Assembly (NCBI GenBank): GCA_905182985.1
Contig: CAJJDN010000108.1
Span: forward strand, 108,649 to 172,648
Direction: 5' to 3'
DNA length: 64,000 nucleotides
Origin: Paramecium sonneborni
Taxonomy: Eukaryota; Ciliophora; Oligohymenophorea; Peniculida; Parameciidae
Below are positions 36,738 to 48,337 of this stretch, in pieces (the first letter of the stretch is position 1; each line of letters opens with the position of its first letter). The notes under the pieces were generated by a model, which worked only from the letters and a program-made list of their open reading frames with translations, made no database searches and was not told the origin of the DNA. A program made the translations under genes and the position numbers.

Positions 36738-37716
36738 ATGGGGAATTAATCTCTTTGTTGTACTTCTAAAGGAGAACTACAGTCTTAAATTAGTAAAGTA
36801 GATGGAAGACCTTTAGCATAAATTATTTAATAAACTGAAGTGAATGGATGTCGAGTAGTTCTAAGTTTAGGAAAATTATTTAATGAATAAGTAGACATAA
36901 TTGTACTACCGACAACTCAGAAATTGAAGCTTAATACTTAATCATCTGATCATATTAAGTAGAATATCTAATTAATTTAACAGAAAATTTGGAAATAATT
37001 AAATACTGAACGAATTACACCAAATTCTACTTAGCGAAGGAGGAAAAGTATAATTAGGATCTGTTATACATACTCATGCTGGAGAAGTGATATATTAATT
37101 AAGATTTTAGATGCCCTATGATTATTTATTTTTTACAGTATTACCAAATGCTACTGACGCTTCTATTATAATTGTAAATGAATCATTAGAATAAGAAATG
37201 GTAAGTTCTTTTGAAGAGAACTTCAGAGTTAATTCTATTACAGCATATAATGAGAAAAACAAATTCGATTCAACATAGTCTAGAGAAACTTAAATTGTTT
37301 ATGAGGCTATTGTTAATTGTTTAGAAAAAGCTACAGAATTAGGAGTTAAATCTATTGCCTTCTCTGTTATGGATTAATAACTCATACAAATTACAAGAAG
37401 TAAATTGGCTTCAGTTATGCTTTTTGCAATCAAAACTTTCTTGAGAGACAATATTAGCAAAACTACCTTAGTAGAAATTAGAATTTCATCATGTGAAGCT
37501 CCATCATTCAAAATTTATAGAACCTATATGAATTAAATTTTAAATGATTAGGGTGAAACTACTATAGAAAAACTCTTTTAATAAGAAGAATAAATTTATT
37601 AATAAGAATTCAAAATTGTCAGTTAGAGTGATATCAAGAAAGATGATATTCGAAAATTTTGCAATGGATGTTAGGAAGGAGATTATCAAGCTAAAGATTT
37701 TAAAAGTTCTTTTTGA
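36738..37716 (+). CDS. N-myristoylated macro-domain-like protein
   Basis: 317 residues after one 25-nt intron (36959-36983). The start MGNQSLCCTSKG carries an N-myristoylation signal and two palmitoylatable cysteines. The body is macro-domain-like: VVLSLGKLFNEQVDIIVLPT (strand followed by the 'DaIVnaaN'-like turn), ILLSEGGKVQLGSVIHTHAG (matching GG...l..G......aG), and IVNCLEKATELGVKSIAFSV (the 'A...G..sIAFp' segment). Macro domains bind ADP-ribose or related ligands. The usual Asn of the binding loop is replaced by PTT, so ligand binding is uncertain. Its last 229 bp recur after the gap at 38671. Confidence 0.55.
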
Positions 37717-38621
37717 TTGATCTCTTATTATATCTATATTTATTTGTAAAGATACTTTGTTTTTACTTATATTCTATACTTATGATTAGTTCTTTAAAGT
37801 ATTGTAAACATTCATTAAAATAATTATTTTGAATTCAAAATAAAATAGCATGTAACCGCAAATTGTTGATGATTGTCTTCTTTAATAGGTATAAATTTAA
37901 CCTATAACATAGTTGAGACGCATCTTTAGTTTTCCAGTCTTAAGTAGAAACAATTTTCTATTGAAAAAATTTGATTCCTCCACTGGGTATATTCGTCTTT
38001 CTTGTTTAGCAAAAGAGAATAGCTTTAGGTAATTTTTAGAATATCCAAATGGAATGCAGAATTTAGTTAATGTATATAAGTTTAACATCATTCAAAATAG
38101 ATATTAATTCAATTCAACTATACCAATTGGGTTTATGATCAAACCTTTAGTGCAGTGTCTCCAATCTTTACAAAGGAGAGAAAATAAGTTTAAATTTTGA
38201 TTAAGAAAAATCAAGTAGAAGAATTCAAAAAATTTTTATAAGAATTAGAAGTTAAATAAGAATGGGAACCAATGGAAGCTGAATATGTTCCAAATAAAGA
38301 TATGATTAAATTATTCATTGTTTTTGAAACTTAAGAAGATGCCTAATATGGGTTTAGCAAAATATCACAATCGAAATCAATTGTAAAAGATCTATATAAT
38401 TATATAGTATGGCATATAAAATGCTAAAATGGAAGAAGTTGATTATTTTGTTAAATTTTTAAGTATTGTTACAACTAAACAACTATAATTTTAAGAATAA
38501 AGAATTAATAACATGAGAAATTATGATGAAACTCAAAATTAATTTCAGATTCATTAATAATAATAACCTCAATAATCTTAAAATATTTAATAATAATAAT
38601 AATATTAACAATAATATTAAC

Positions 38622-38670
<49 letters not shown>
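37488..38670. repeat. first copy of 1,183-bp duplicated segment
   Basis: Bases 37488-38670 recur as 38672-39854 with no difference that I noticed, separated by a single N. It spans the 3' end of the macro-like gene and the 5' half of the La-motif gene and ends inside a TAA repeat. This is the pattern of two overlapping contigs that were not merged. Confidence 0.9.
37850..38670 (+). CDS. La-motif protein, first copy, truncated at the assembly gap
   Basis: Same sequence as the full gene at 39034-40567 up to the TAA repeat, where the contig ends at the N at 38671. It should not be counted as a separate gene; see the full copy for the annotation. Confidence 0.7.
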
Positions 38671-38671
38671 N
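38671..38671. other. assembly gap (N)
   Basis: A single N joins a contig ending in a TAA microsatellite to one starting inside the macro-like gene. Simple-repeat collapse is the likely cause. Confidence 0.95.
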
Positions 38672-39805
38672 ATCATGTGAAGCTCCATCATTCAAAATTT
38701 ATAGAACCTATATGAATTAAATTTTAAATGATTAGGGTGAAACTACTATAGAAAAACTCTTTTAATAAGAAGAATAAATTTATTAATAAGAATTCAAAAT
38801 TGTCAGTTAGAGTGATATCAAGAAAGATGATATTCGAAAATTTTGCAATGGATGTTAGGAAGGAGATTATCAAGCTAAAGATTTTAAAAGTTCTTTTTGA
38901 TTGATCTCTTATTATATCTATATTTATTTGTAAAGATACTTTGTTTTTACTTATATTCTATACTTATGATTAGTTCTTTAAAGTATTGTAAACATTCATT
39001 AAAATAATTATTTTGAATTCAAAATAAAATAGCATGTAACCGCAAATTGTTGATGATTGTCTTCTTTAATAGGTATAAATTTAACCTATAACATAGTTGA
39101 GACGCATCTTTAGTTTTCCAGTCTTAAGTAGAAACAATTTTCTATTGAAAAAATTTGATTCCTCCACTGGGTATATTCGTCTTTCTTGTTTAGCAAAAGA
39201 GAATAGCTTTAGGTAATTTTTAGAATATCCAAATGGAATGCAGAATTTAGTTAATGTATATAAGTTTAACATCATTCAAAATAGATATTAATTCAATTCA
39301 ACTATACCAATTGGGTTTATGATCAAACCTTTAGTGCAGTGTCTCCAATCTTTACAAAGGAGAGAAAATAAGTTTAAATTTTGATTAAGAAAAATCAAGT
39401 AGAAGAATTCAAAAAATTTTTATAAGAATTAGAAGTTAAATAAGAATGGGAACCAATGGAAGCTGAATATGTTCCAAATAAAGATATGATTAAATTATTC
39501 ATTGTTTTTGAAACTTAAGAAGATGCCTAATATGGGTTTAGCAAAATATCACAATCGAAATCAATTGTAAAAGATCTATATAATTATATAGTATGGCATA
39601 TAAAATGCTAAAATGGAAGAAGTTGATTATTTTGTTAAATTTTTAAGTATTGTTACAACTAAACAACTATAATTTTAAGAATAAAGAATTAATAACATGA
39701 GAAATTATGATGAAACTCAAAATTAATTTCAGATTCATTAATAATAATAACCTCAATAATCTTAAAATATTTAATAATAATAATAATATTAACAATAATA
39801 TTAAC

Positions 39806-39854
<49 letters not shown>
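38672..39854. repeat. second copy of 1,183-bp duplicated segment
   Basis: Identical, as far as I can read, to 37488-38670 (offset 1,184). Bases 38672-38900 repeat the last part of the macro-like gene, so that fragment has no start and is an assembly duplicate. Confidence 0.9.
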
Positions 39855-39882
<28 letters not shown>

Positions 39883-40567
39883 TAATAATAATAATAATAA
39901 TAATAGTAATAATAATAATATCAACCTTAATAATAACCTTCATAATAATAAGAATAATAGTTTTTTGATTACTAATCTTAAGATATTGTTAGTTAAAGAT
40001 TGAATTAAATAAGAACAAAGGAGAAAGTTGAATTAAATTTTGCTCCATTACAAGAACAATAATTTTAATTTTCCTTTGCTCCAATATTTTATCCATAATA
40101 GATAGAAACACCTTAAGATTAATAAATAGTAGCTGAATAAGAGGCAATTTAAGTTGAGGAAATTCAGGAATAACCAATAGTTGAGTAATCTTCCCAATAG
40201 GCAGAGTTAAAATAAGGAAGAGAAACAGAATCAAATAAAGAAAATTCTGTTGAGAGAAATCATGGTAGAAAGAATGATGAAGGAAGAAATGAATAGTATT
40301 AAAAGCCTTATTACTAAAATAGATACTATGTATAAATTTATGAATATTTAATTATAGCAAAATAGAAGGCCATATAATGATTCCCATTACAATAAAAATA
40401 AGTATTATGAAAATGGAAATAATAGAAAGCCATAATAAAATTACAGTAATAATAAATACCTAAATAGCTTAGATAAATTGGAAGATGATTTGAAAGAGTT
40501 TACGGGATATAAAAAATATTAATAAAGACCTTAAAAAGAGTATTATGAGCCAAAGAAGGAATCCTGA
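39034..40567 (+). CDS. La-motif (LARP-like) RNA-binding protein with poly-Gln tract
   Basis: About 476 residues. Introns: 24 nt at 39073-39096, a 29-nt and a 25-nt one further on, and a last intron near 40170 or 40330 whose choice is uncertain (both keep the frame). Residues about 10-75 match a La motif: QQLRRIFSFPVLSRNNFLLK, FDSSTGYIRLSCLAKENSFR, MQNLVN (compare YYFS..NL..D.FL......G.V.l..i..F.r...l). Residues about 95-180 could be an RRM-like fold (ERKQVQILIKKNQVEEFKKF, DMIKLFIVFETQEDAQ). A poly-Gln tract of roughly 40 residues, almost pure TAA codons, follows, then an acidic/Gln-rich region and a basic RG/NY-rich tail. LARPs bind mRNA or small-RNA 3' ends. Confidence 0.65.
39807..39921. 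repeat. (TAA)n microsatellite inside a coding exon
   Basis: A nearly perfect trinucleotide run read in the TAA frame as poly-Gln on the plus strand. On the minus strand it reads poly-Leu or poly-Ile, which is only a shadow. The same tract ends the contig before the gap at 38671. Confidence 0.9.
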
Positions 40568-40645
40568 ATTCTCTTATACATTTTTGTTAATTATTTAAAA
40601 TTTTATCTCTGTAAATTTCATATATATATATATATTTATATAATT

Positions 40646-42443
40646 ATGAATTAAACATAGAAATTATAGAAATTGGCATATTACCCAAATTTACTTGTAA
40701 GAAAGTCTATAAATATGGATAGGGTTAATCAGAGAGAATTATCTAACAAAATATAGATAGCAAAAAAGGTTTGGAAGAATATCTAGGTATTTTATAAGAA
40801 AGAGCCCATATTGAAGATCAATATGCAAAAGCATTATATAGATTATCATAACAAATTGAAAAATCAAGGTATTTAAATTTAATGATTAATTTTATAGTTT
40901 AAGTTATTTGAAGGGTTAATTAGCAGATTAGTTAAGATAAAAAATTGAAAGGTTGGAGAATTTTGTAGATTTGATAAGATCAGAGATAATTGATTAAGTT
41001 AAAGAAATCTTATAGGATTAAAATCATATATCTAAACGGATTATTGATGAGATAAAAGGTCTTGAATGGGATTTATAGGACAAATAAGATGATTTAATGG
41101 GAGGAAAATTAGATTATAAATTAACAGCAAAAGAGTTAGAGTAATCTGGGATTTAAGATATGATATATCAATATAGTAAAGATATTTCAGAAGACAAAGC
41201 TATAAAACAAGTTGTTAGGTACAAATAAATTAATATTACAGAACTTGCTAAATTTAATCAGAATGCATAAAATTAGAAAAAGAATTTGAGATTATTGTGG
41301 TTTCTTATAATGAATTTATTGATGTATATAAAACAAAAATGGAGAGTTATTTGTCATAAATGGAATAATAAGAATAATAAAAGTTATTAGTCCAAAAAGA
41401 TACTTTAATGAAGCTTTTTTTGTTTGAGTCTTCAATCTTCAAATAGTCGTTATAAGATATTGATAAATTAAATGATTAAATAAGAAAAACTAACCTTTAA
41501 GATGTCATAGAAAATTTTATTATGAAAAATCAAAGACCTTAAGAAGCACCTCGATAACTTGAATTTCGACCTTATTGTTCTTTTTTAACAAAGTCAATTG
41601 AAATTATGAGAAATTAAGAGTATAAAAAATTAATGGATATTATCAAAGCACACAGTGATACATTTTACAATATTTATGATGATTGTGTGAATAGAAATGT
41701 AATATTATACTCTATTGATAGAATTTATAAACTATAGAAGAATAAGAATTGACAAATTTGATTAATCGTAACAGTATTTAAGCTCTTTATAAGATTATGT
41801 AAATACATATTAATTGTGTTTGGAATGCAAATGAAATATAAAATAATGAAACTATCATAGAATTACTTAGATAGAATTCATTAAATAGATTACTCTGGTG
41901 TTAAGCTTTAGAAATATAGGCAAATAAAAATAATTACAAGGTTCTATCTAATGACGCTTATGATCAATTAGTTAAATGGAGTTAAAAAATTATATAATTA
42001 GTAAATTAATTTTTCTATATAGAGTGTTCAGAATATTTGGATCCTTCACCTTTGAGAAAACTCATAACAATTAGTTCCATTATTCATATATCTGTTTAAA
42101 ATAAAAAACATTTTTTAATGTACAATATAAAAGAAAGCAAAGTCTTATAAGCTGCTGATTTTATTGAAGCAGCTATTGTTTAATCGATTTATGAGGCTTT
42201 AATTGAAGAAACTAAGGAAGATTCAACATAAGAAGATAGAATCAGAAGGTAACTTTTAAATCTTATGCTAGATAAAAAATAAATATCTTGACTCAATTAT
42301 CAAAAGTATGTTTCACTTTATTATAATTCAATCCTGTTAATGTAATTAAATCACATGCAGAGAACTATTTAAGATATCTAAATGTAGCTCGTGATGCTAC
42401 TGATAATTTATTATTTTAGATTGAGAGTTTTGAGTAATTTTGA
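40646..42443 (+). CDS. F-BAR domain protein
   Basis: 557 residues after five introns, of 26 nt (at about 40700), 29 nt, 23 nt, 23 nt and 23 nt; the spliced length is an exact multiple of three. Residues about 15-280 are an F-BAR (FCH plus coiled coil): LGQSERIIQQNIDSKKGLEE, YLGILQERAHIEDQYAKALY, RLSQQIEKSSLSYLKGQLAD, then EILQDQNHISKRIIDEIKGL and LEKEFEIIVVSYNEFIDVYK. The ERAxIExxYAKxLxxL motif is the FCH hallmark. The C-terminal 280 residues (LVNQFFYIECSEYLDPSPLR, ADFIEAAIVQSIYEALIEE) are helical and unknown. F-BAR proteins bend membranes in endocytosis and cytokinesis. Confidence 0.82.
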
Positions 42444-43382
42444 AATAAATTGATATATTTATTAACATAAATATTAACACATATATATTACATCAAAGAA
42501 TTAATTAAAGAGATTATATTTAAAACCTTTTTTTTTATTTTCTGAAATTATAATTATTTAATCCGTTATTCCATTTAAAACTTGACATTATTTCTTAGAC
42601 TTTTGAGTCATCTTTTATTTTTTAAATTCTTTACTTATTAGAAGATATTAATAAATATTATCTAAAAATGTATAAATTATTAATTGATATAAAAATATAA
42701 ACTATTTCAAATGTTAGATTCATCTTATCCATATAATTGTGATATAGAATTACAAATCAACTAATTTTTAAGTAATAACTCATAGTTGTAAATATTTAAG
42801 TGAACAATTATTTAAAATTTTTATAAAACTCTTAGCATATCTGATTATTTTAATAAGGATGCATTTATATAATTTCCAGATATTTACTTTATAAAATTTT
42901 TTGTAAAATAAATAAATAAAAGAAAATTGAATAAATAAATAGTTTTATGATCAAAATGATAATCTATAATTTACTGAAAATGATTGATATATAAATATGT
43001 TATCTGAAATATGATGATGAGTGTAATCAATTGAATGGTTTTAAGTGGAGAAGTAAGTTTTTAATAGAAATAAAGTATTTTCAATGAATAATTTGACTAA
43101 TGACTCTCAAATTATAATTTTATGGAATTAAATAAAATTTTATGGCAAATTACTTTAAGAATTTAATGATTGGAAAATGAATGTAAACTATTTTTAATGA
43201 ATTTCTGAGGATATATATCAAAAACTTTTGAAATTTCAACAAAGATTAAATTTTATCATATAAATTGAATTCCACAGTGGATTGATATTAGAGTGAATTT
43301 AGATGTTATATTAAATTTAAATATACATTTTTTAATAATAATAATATTTTTGTATTTATGATATTACATATTTAGAATAATT
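42444..43382. other. spacer with a probable gene relic (42711-43200)
   Basis: On the plus strand 42711 starts MLDSSYPYNCDIELQINQFL. After a possible 36-nt intron it continues ISDYFNKDAFIQFPDIYFIK to TGA near 42950. Farther on ECNQLNGFKWRSKF and then MNNLTNDSQIIILWNQIKFY appear in other frames. The pieces look coding but cannot be joined, which suggests a decayed gene. The rest is A+T-rich spacer. Confidence 0.35.
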
Positions 43383-44783
43383 TCACCATTCTAATTTATC
43401 TAATCCTTTTTCAAATTCAGCTGATCCTTCATAGAATTGTGAATACCATTATCTCCATTATAATAAAGCTTGATCAGAATATGTCTTTAGATTATATCTA
43501 AGTGTTTCTGAAAATATTTTGGCATTCCATAATTTAACATCAAATAGAACTTATCTCAATTCAGCATGTAATAAATATGCTGATAACCAATAAGGTAAAT
43601 ATCCATTTGTAAATACTGTATGATAAACTTTTTAAGTGAATTTTTCAATTGGTTAAATTGATTGTTTAAATAATACTTCAAAAATAGCACTTTTTACATA
43701 TAATGCTACAGTAGCTGGTCCCATTTAGAATCCTGTTGCCCAAATAGCATGAAATTTAAATTTATTAAAGAGAATTACATATCCATCTAAAAGAAGCACA
43801 TTTAAATATGGAATCAATTCCTTATTTGATAAATATTAATCAAAAAGATCTTTTTGATAATTTCTACATTTATGAACAGAATGTGTCATTTATTATAAGA
43901 AATCAGAGTCTTTAGCATTCTTTGTTTTCATTTCCCATTTTAAACTTATTAACCAAGATGGTATTATATCCATAGCAGAATAATGAATATAATCAAAATG
44001 TCTCATATCAGCACCATTTTCTGGTATTTCTTGAATGTGACAATTGACATAATTTACACTTTCAGCTCTTAAAGTTAAATGTTCGCTTTTCTCACTTACA
44101 ATATTATACCATCTAAAACATATTAAAATAATTAGTTATACGGTTTAATTTCTTTAGAATGTAACCAAATATAGACTATTCCCTTTATTTCCTTCACCAA
44201 ATATGTTTTTATTTTCACTTAACCATCTGCAATCTTTTATATATATTCTCCTTTTTAATTCTTAGTTACTCTTTCTATATCTGGATAACAATAAGTTGAG
44301 ACTATCTTTGGATCTAGTTGTTCTGAATTAACACATAGACCACTTTTACCATCAAAACTCCAACCATGGAATGGACATCTTTTTAAGATTATCTTAATAT
44401 CATTACTCTATACATGATCTATATTTCACTTAACCACCTATTCCTAAATTTGCACCCATATGAGGACAATATGCAGCTACTGCATAAACCTATTTATCAG
44501 TTCCTCTATAATAAGCAATATGTCTTCCACACAATTTTATTTCTTTTACTTCTCTTTTTTATATTACAAATATAATTTACCCTTCTTATAACTCTCCTGA
44601 TCTACAAAGACGGTACCAACCATTTGGATAAGATGGTGGACATTTTCCTCTTGGTAATTTGTTTCTAACATTCTTCTCATCTAATCTCTCTACTATTGTA
44701 AAAAATTTGAATTTCTTGTAGTATACATAATACAATAACAAAGCTGTTAATGTCAAAACTACTTCAAATGATAAGATTGCCAT
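43383..44783 (-). CDS. Rieske oxygenase, DAF-36/Neverland/DES7-type sterol C7-desaturase
   Basis: 440 residues after introns 44554-44580 (AAG end), 44408-44429 and 44113-44141. An N-terminal membrane anchor (VVLTLTALLLYYVYYKKFKF) precedes PSYPNGWYRLC. The Rieske [2Fe-2S] ligands are present: YCPHMGANLG (C-x-H) and CPFHGWSFDG (C-x2-H). The mononuclear iron site follows in EIPENGADMRHFDYIH (E..N..D..H....H). The C-terminal part with FKFHAIWATGFQMGPA and FTNGYLPYWLSAYLL fits the family's catalytic domain and last helices. Animal Neverland/DAF-36 and Tetrahymena DES7 introduce the C7(8) double bond in cholesterol. This gene would act in sterol modification at the ER. Confidence 0.88.
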
Positions 44784-45834
44784 TTTAAGAAATCAGAATA
44801 TTATTAAATATATTTACATTCATTTATATATCAATGCTTATTTTTTTAAAAAAAGACTGAAAAAATTTAAGATTATCTTCTTAATCCTTAAAATGATCAT
44901 TTATCCAATCAACTATTACTTACACATGATAGTCTGCTTCAAATAGATTCCTACAAATATTTCTTAATTTTTATAGAATTTTATAGTCAAACTTCTAACA
45001 AAAATTTCAAATAGACCATTAATGAATACAAGCTTAGACATTTACAAAAATAATCGATCAAGTTTATTAATAATTATGACATTAAGTCTTTTTAAAATTT
45101 AAATCTTCTATTCTCAAACCTAAATTATAAGATTGAAAAATGCCAAATTATGATGTAATTATTTAAAAATATATTATTTAGAATAAACATGTTTCATACA
45201 ATAATATACTCAGATTTTCAATAAATTATTATTCTCAATCAAATTTTAACATATAATTAGGATTTGTAAATTTAATTAGCTGTTTTTACTTTTTTTTCGA
45301 TTTTCGTATTTTCTTATACTTTTTTTTAGATTAAATTCTTAGTTTCTAATATTTTTCAGATTTAATTATGTGTGATTACTTTTAATTCAAAACACCCAGA
45401 ATATTAAATATTTTGATAGGTTTTCAAATGTTAAGAAAGAAAAATTTACAATAAATTTTATTATTAAATATATAAAATTATAAAAATATTTTTTTAGAAT
45501 TTTTTATTCTCATATTAATATTAATGAATATATAAAAATTTTTCTCATTTGCAATTTTTTCATTAATTTTATACTTCAATAAAATAGAAGTTGTTGTATT
45601 CAGTTATAATATAGTTTTCTTGTGAAAAATTATTAGATCAATATAATTTCTCTTATTCAAGTGTTTTTATTTATAAATAATCATTTTGGATTAAAATAAA
45701 TTGTATATTTTACAAAAAAAATTATCGTTTAGCTATTTCATATCCACATTTTTATTTAATTTTTTTTGTCGATCAGATAAAAAATTAGCTTGATTTAAGT
45801 AATTTAAAGATATAATTTTTTTGTTTTTCGTTTA
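44784..45834. other. spacer with a possible gene fragment on the minus strand
   Basis: Between about 44860 and 45090 the minus strand reads FDYKILQKLRNICRNLFEAD and DWINDHFKDQEDNLKFFQSF, which looks coding. An upstream TGA and no clear start suggest a fragment. The rest of the region is A+T-rich and shows nothing else. Confidence 0.3.
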
Positions 45835-47011
45835 AAAGAAAATATATAAATACATTAATTGGTTTTATATTTAATCAAAAAAAATATTTATTAAACTCGA
45901 AAAATCCATATATAGTATTTTCAATAAACTCAAGTCATTGATAACTTTTTCATTTATTTTCTTTTAATGCTTATAAAAGCAACATTATTCATGGTTTCTT
46001 CATTATTTATTGCATTTTAAATTACTAAGGTTTTAGATTCCTGGAACGAATTTAATTAATTTATCTGCATTAAGTCATGATTAATATAACTCCTACTTTA
46101 AGTATAAAAAATGAAAATGTCTGAAGGAAAATACTTGACTTTTGTTTGTATGCACGATACACTTTTATTTATTCTTTGTTTATTCTTTAATTCATTGTTT
46201 GATATAGAGGTGCTTCTTCATCTAATTTAAGAAGAATATCTGCAAGTGAATTTGGAAGAGGGTTTAAATTAAGCAATTTTAATGCTATAAATTTTCCTTT
46301 GTTTCTTAAGTATTTAGAATAAGCGCTTAAGGAATTTTAAGACTTTTTATTCTTTTATAGTTTCTGATTACGTATATACAAAAATTCTAATACTCAGAGT
46401 ATAAGAAGGTATTTCTCATTAGAAGATATATAAAATGTTTAAAATATCCAAAATATTATAGACTCATGATCAAAAATAAGGTTATTTTTGAAAACTAATA
46501 TATATAGATTAGTTAATCAGATTTGAAGATTAGATATCCCTAAGATTCCTTTAATAGTTATTTTGCTTTTTTTGATTGAAGAAAGGCCTATTCTTGTTTC
46601 TTCAGGTTTCGAAATCCCTATAACGAATTTGTGGTTTTGAATCTATTTGATAAATCCATCAACTTGAGGTGAAGAGGGATAGTTTGTTAAGTCTGTTTCT
46701 AAGTCATCCCATTCAGAAATGAATATCTGAGGTGATTGTTCATCAAATGGAGTTTTACTATTCATTTTATGATTTTCTAGATAATTAAGATTGATATATT
46801 TATCAAAAATTTAATAGTTTAAAGTAATAAATATAGCTAGGAAATATAAGTTGATGTTTTGATTATTTTTATTCAGCTTGGCTTAGTTTTACCTCAAAAT
46901 TTTACCTTGATAGATAGAAAAATTATAGATAATTTTACAAATAAAAATGAACTTTAATAAAAAATAATCTTTTTAATCTTAATTATAACAATAATTAATT
47001 ATATTAAATAT
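45835..47011. repeat. first copy of 1,177-bp duplicated segment
   Basis: Bases 45835-47011 recur as 47013-48189 (offset 1,178) with no difference that I noticed and a single N between. It contains one whole minus-strand gene. As at 38671, this looks like unmerged overlapping contigs rather than a tandem duplication. Confidence 0.9.
45989..46765 (-). CDS. hypothetical protein, first copy
   Basis: Starts MNSKTPFDEQSPQIFISEWD and includes the well-formed stretch YSKYLRNKGKFIALKLLNLN followed by PLPNSLADILLKLDEEAPLY. Exon structure in the middle is uncertain: introns of 25 nt and 20 nt join the frames, and the C-terminal end is approximate. No family recognised. Identical to the copy at 47167-47943. 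Confidence 0.45.
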
Positions 47012-47012
47012 N
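47012..47012. other. assembly gap (N)
   Basis: Single N between identical 1.18-kb flanks. Confidence 0.95.
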
Positions 47013-48189
47013 AAAGAAAATATATAAATACATTAATTGGTTTTATATTTAATCAAAAAAAATATTTATTAAACTCGAAAAATCCATATATAGTATTTTC
47101 AATAAACTCAAGTCATTGATAACTTTTTCATTTATTTTCTTTTAATGCTTATAAAAGCAACATTATTCATGGTTTCTTCATTATTTATTGCATTTTAAAT
47201 TACTAAGGTTTTAGATTCCTGGAACGAATTTAATTAATTTATCTGCATTAAGTCATGATTAATATAACTCCTACTTTAAGTATAAAAAATGAAAATGTCT
47301 GAAGGAAAATACTTGACTTTTGTTTGTATGCACGATACACTTTTATTTATTCTTTGTTTATTCTTTAATTCATTGTTTGATATAGAGGTGCTTCTTCATC
47401 TAATTTAAGAAGAATATCTGCAAGTGAATTTGGAAGAGGGTTTAAATTAAGCAATTTTAATGCTATAAATTTTCCTTTGTTTCTTAAGTATTTAGAATAA
47501 GCGCTTAAGGAATTTTAAGACTTTTTATTCTTTTATAGTTTCTGATTACGTATATACAAAAATTCTAATACTCAGAGTATAAGAAGGTATTTCTCATTAG
47601 AAGATATATAAAATGTTTAAAATATCCAAAATATTATAGACTCATGATCAAAAATAAGGTTATTTTTGAAAACTAATATATATAGATTAGTTAATCAGAT
47701 TTGAAGATTAGATATCCCTAAGATTCCTTTAATAGTTATTTTGCTTTTTTTGATTGAAGAAAGGCCTATTCTTGTTTCTTCAGGTTTCGAAATCCCTATA
47801 ACGAATTTGTGGTTTTGAATCTATTTGATAAATCCATCAACTTGAGGTGAAGAGGGATAGTTTGTTAAGTCTGTTTCTAAGTCATCCCATTCAGAAATGA
47901 ATATCTGAGGTGATTGTTCATCAAATGGAGTTTTACTATTCATTTTATGATTTTCTAGATAATTAAGATTGATATATTTATCAAAAATTTAATAGTTTAA
48001 AGTAATAAATATAGCTAGGAAATATAAGTTGATGTTTTGATTATTTTTATTCAGCTTGGCTTAGTTTTACCTCAAAATTTTACCTTGATAGATAGAAAAA
48101 TTATAGATAATTTTACAAATAAAAATGAACTTTAATAAAAAATAATCTTTTTAATCTTAATTATAACAATAATTAATTATATTAAATAT
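47013..48189. repeat. second copy of 1,177-bp duplicated segment
   Basis: Repeats 45835-47011; continues into unique sequence after 48189. Confidence 0.9.
47167..47943 (-). CDS. hypothetical protein, second copy
   Basis: Same gene as at 45989-46765, duplicated by the assembly. One real locus is expected. Start MNSKTPFDEQ at 47943; the end is approximate because the last intron is not resolved. Confidence 0.45.
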
Positions 48190-48337
48190 ATATAAAATTC
48201 ATGTATAAAATTAGAAGTTTAAATTTATTCAAAATTTTTAGATTGTTATTGAAATTGGGTATTACAAGAATAATCTAAGAAATAATCATTTGGATTATTA
48301 CTTTGTACAATAAATAAATAAATTTATTAACTTTTTA

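Noticed and set aside
39667..39943. Minus-strand poly-Leu and poly-Ile open frames
   Set aside because: They are the complement of the TAA microsatellite that encodes poly-Gln in the plus-strand La-motif gene; the flanks are not coding on the minus strand.
45989..47943. Tandem gene duplication
   Set aside because: The two copies show no difference, and the duplicated flanks meet at a single N, as at 38671; unmerged contigs explain this better.
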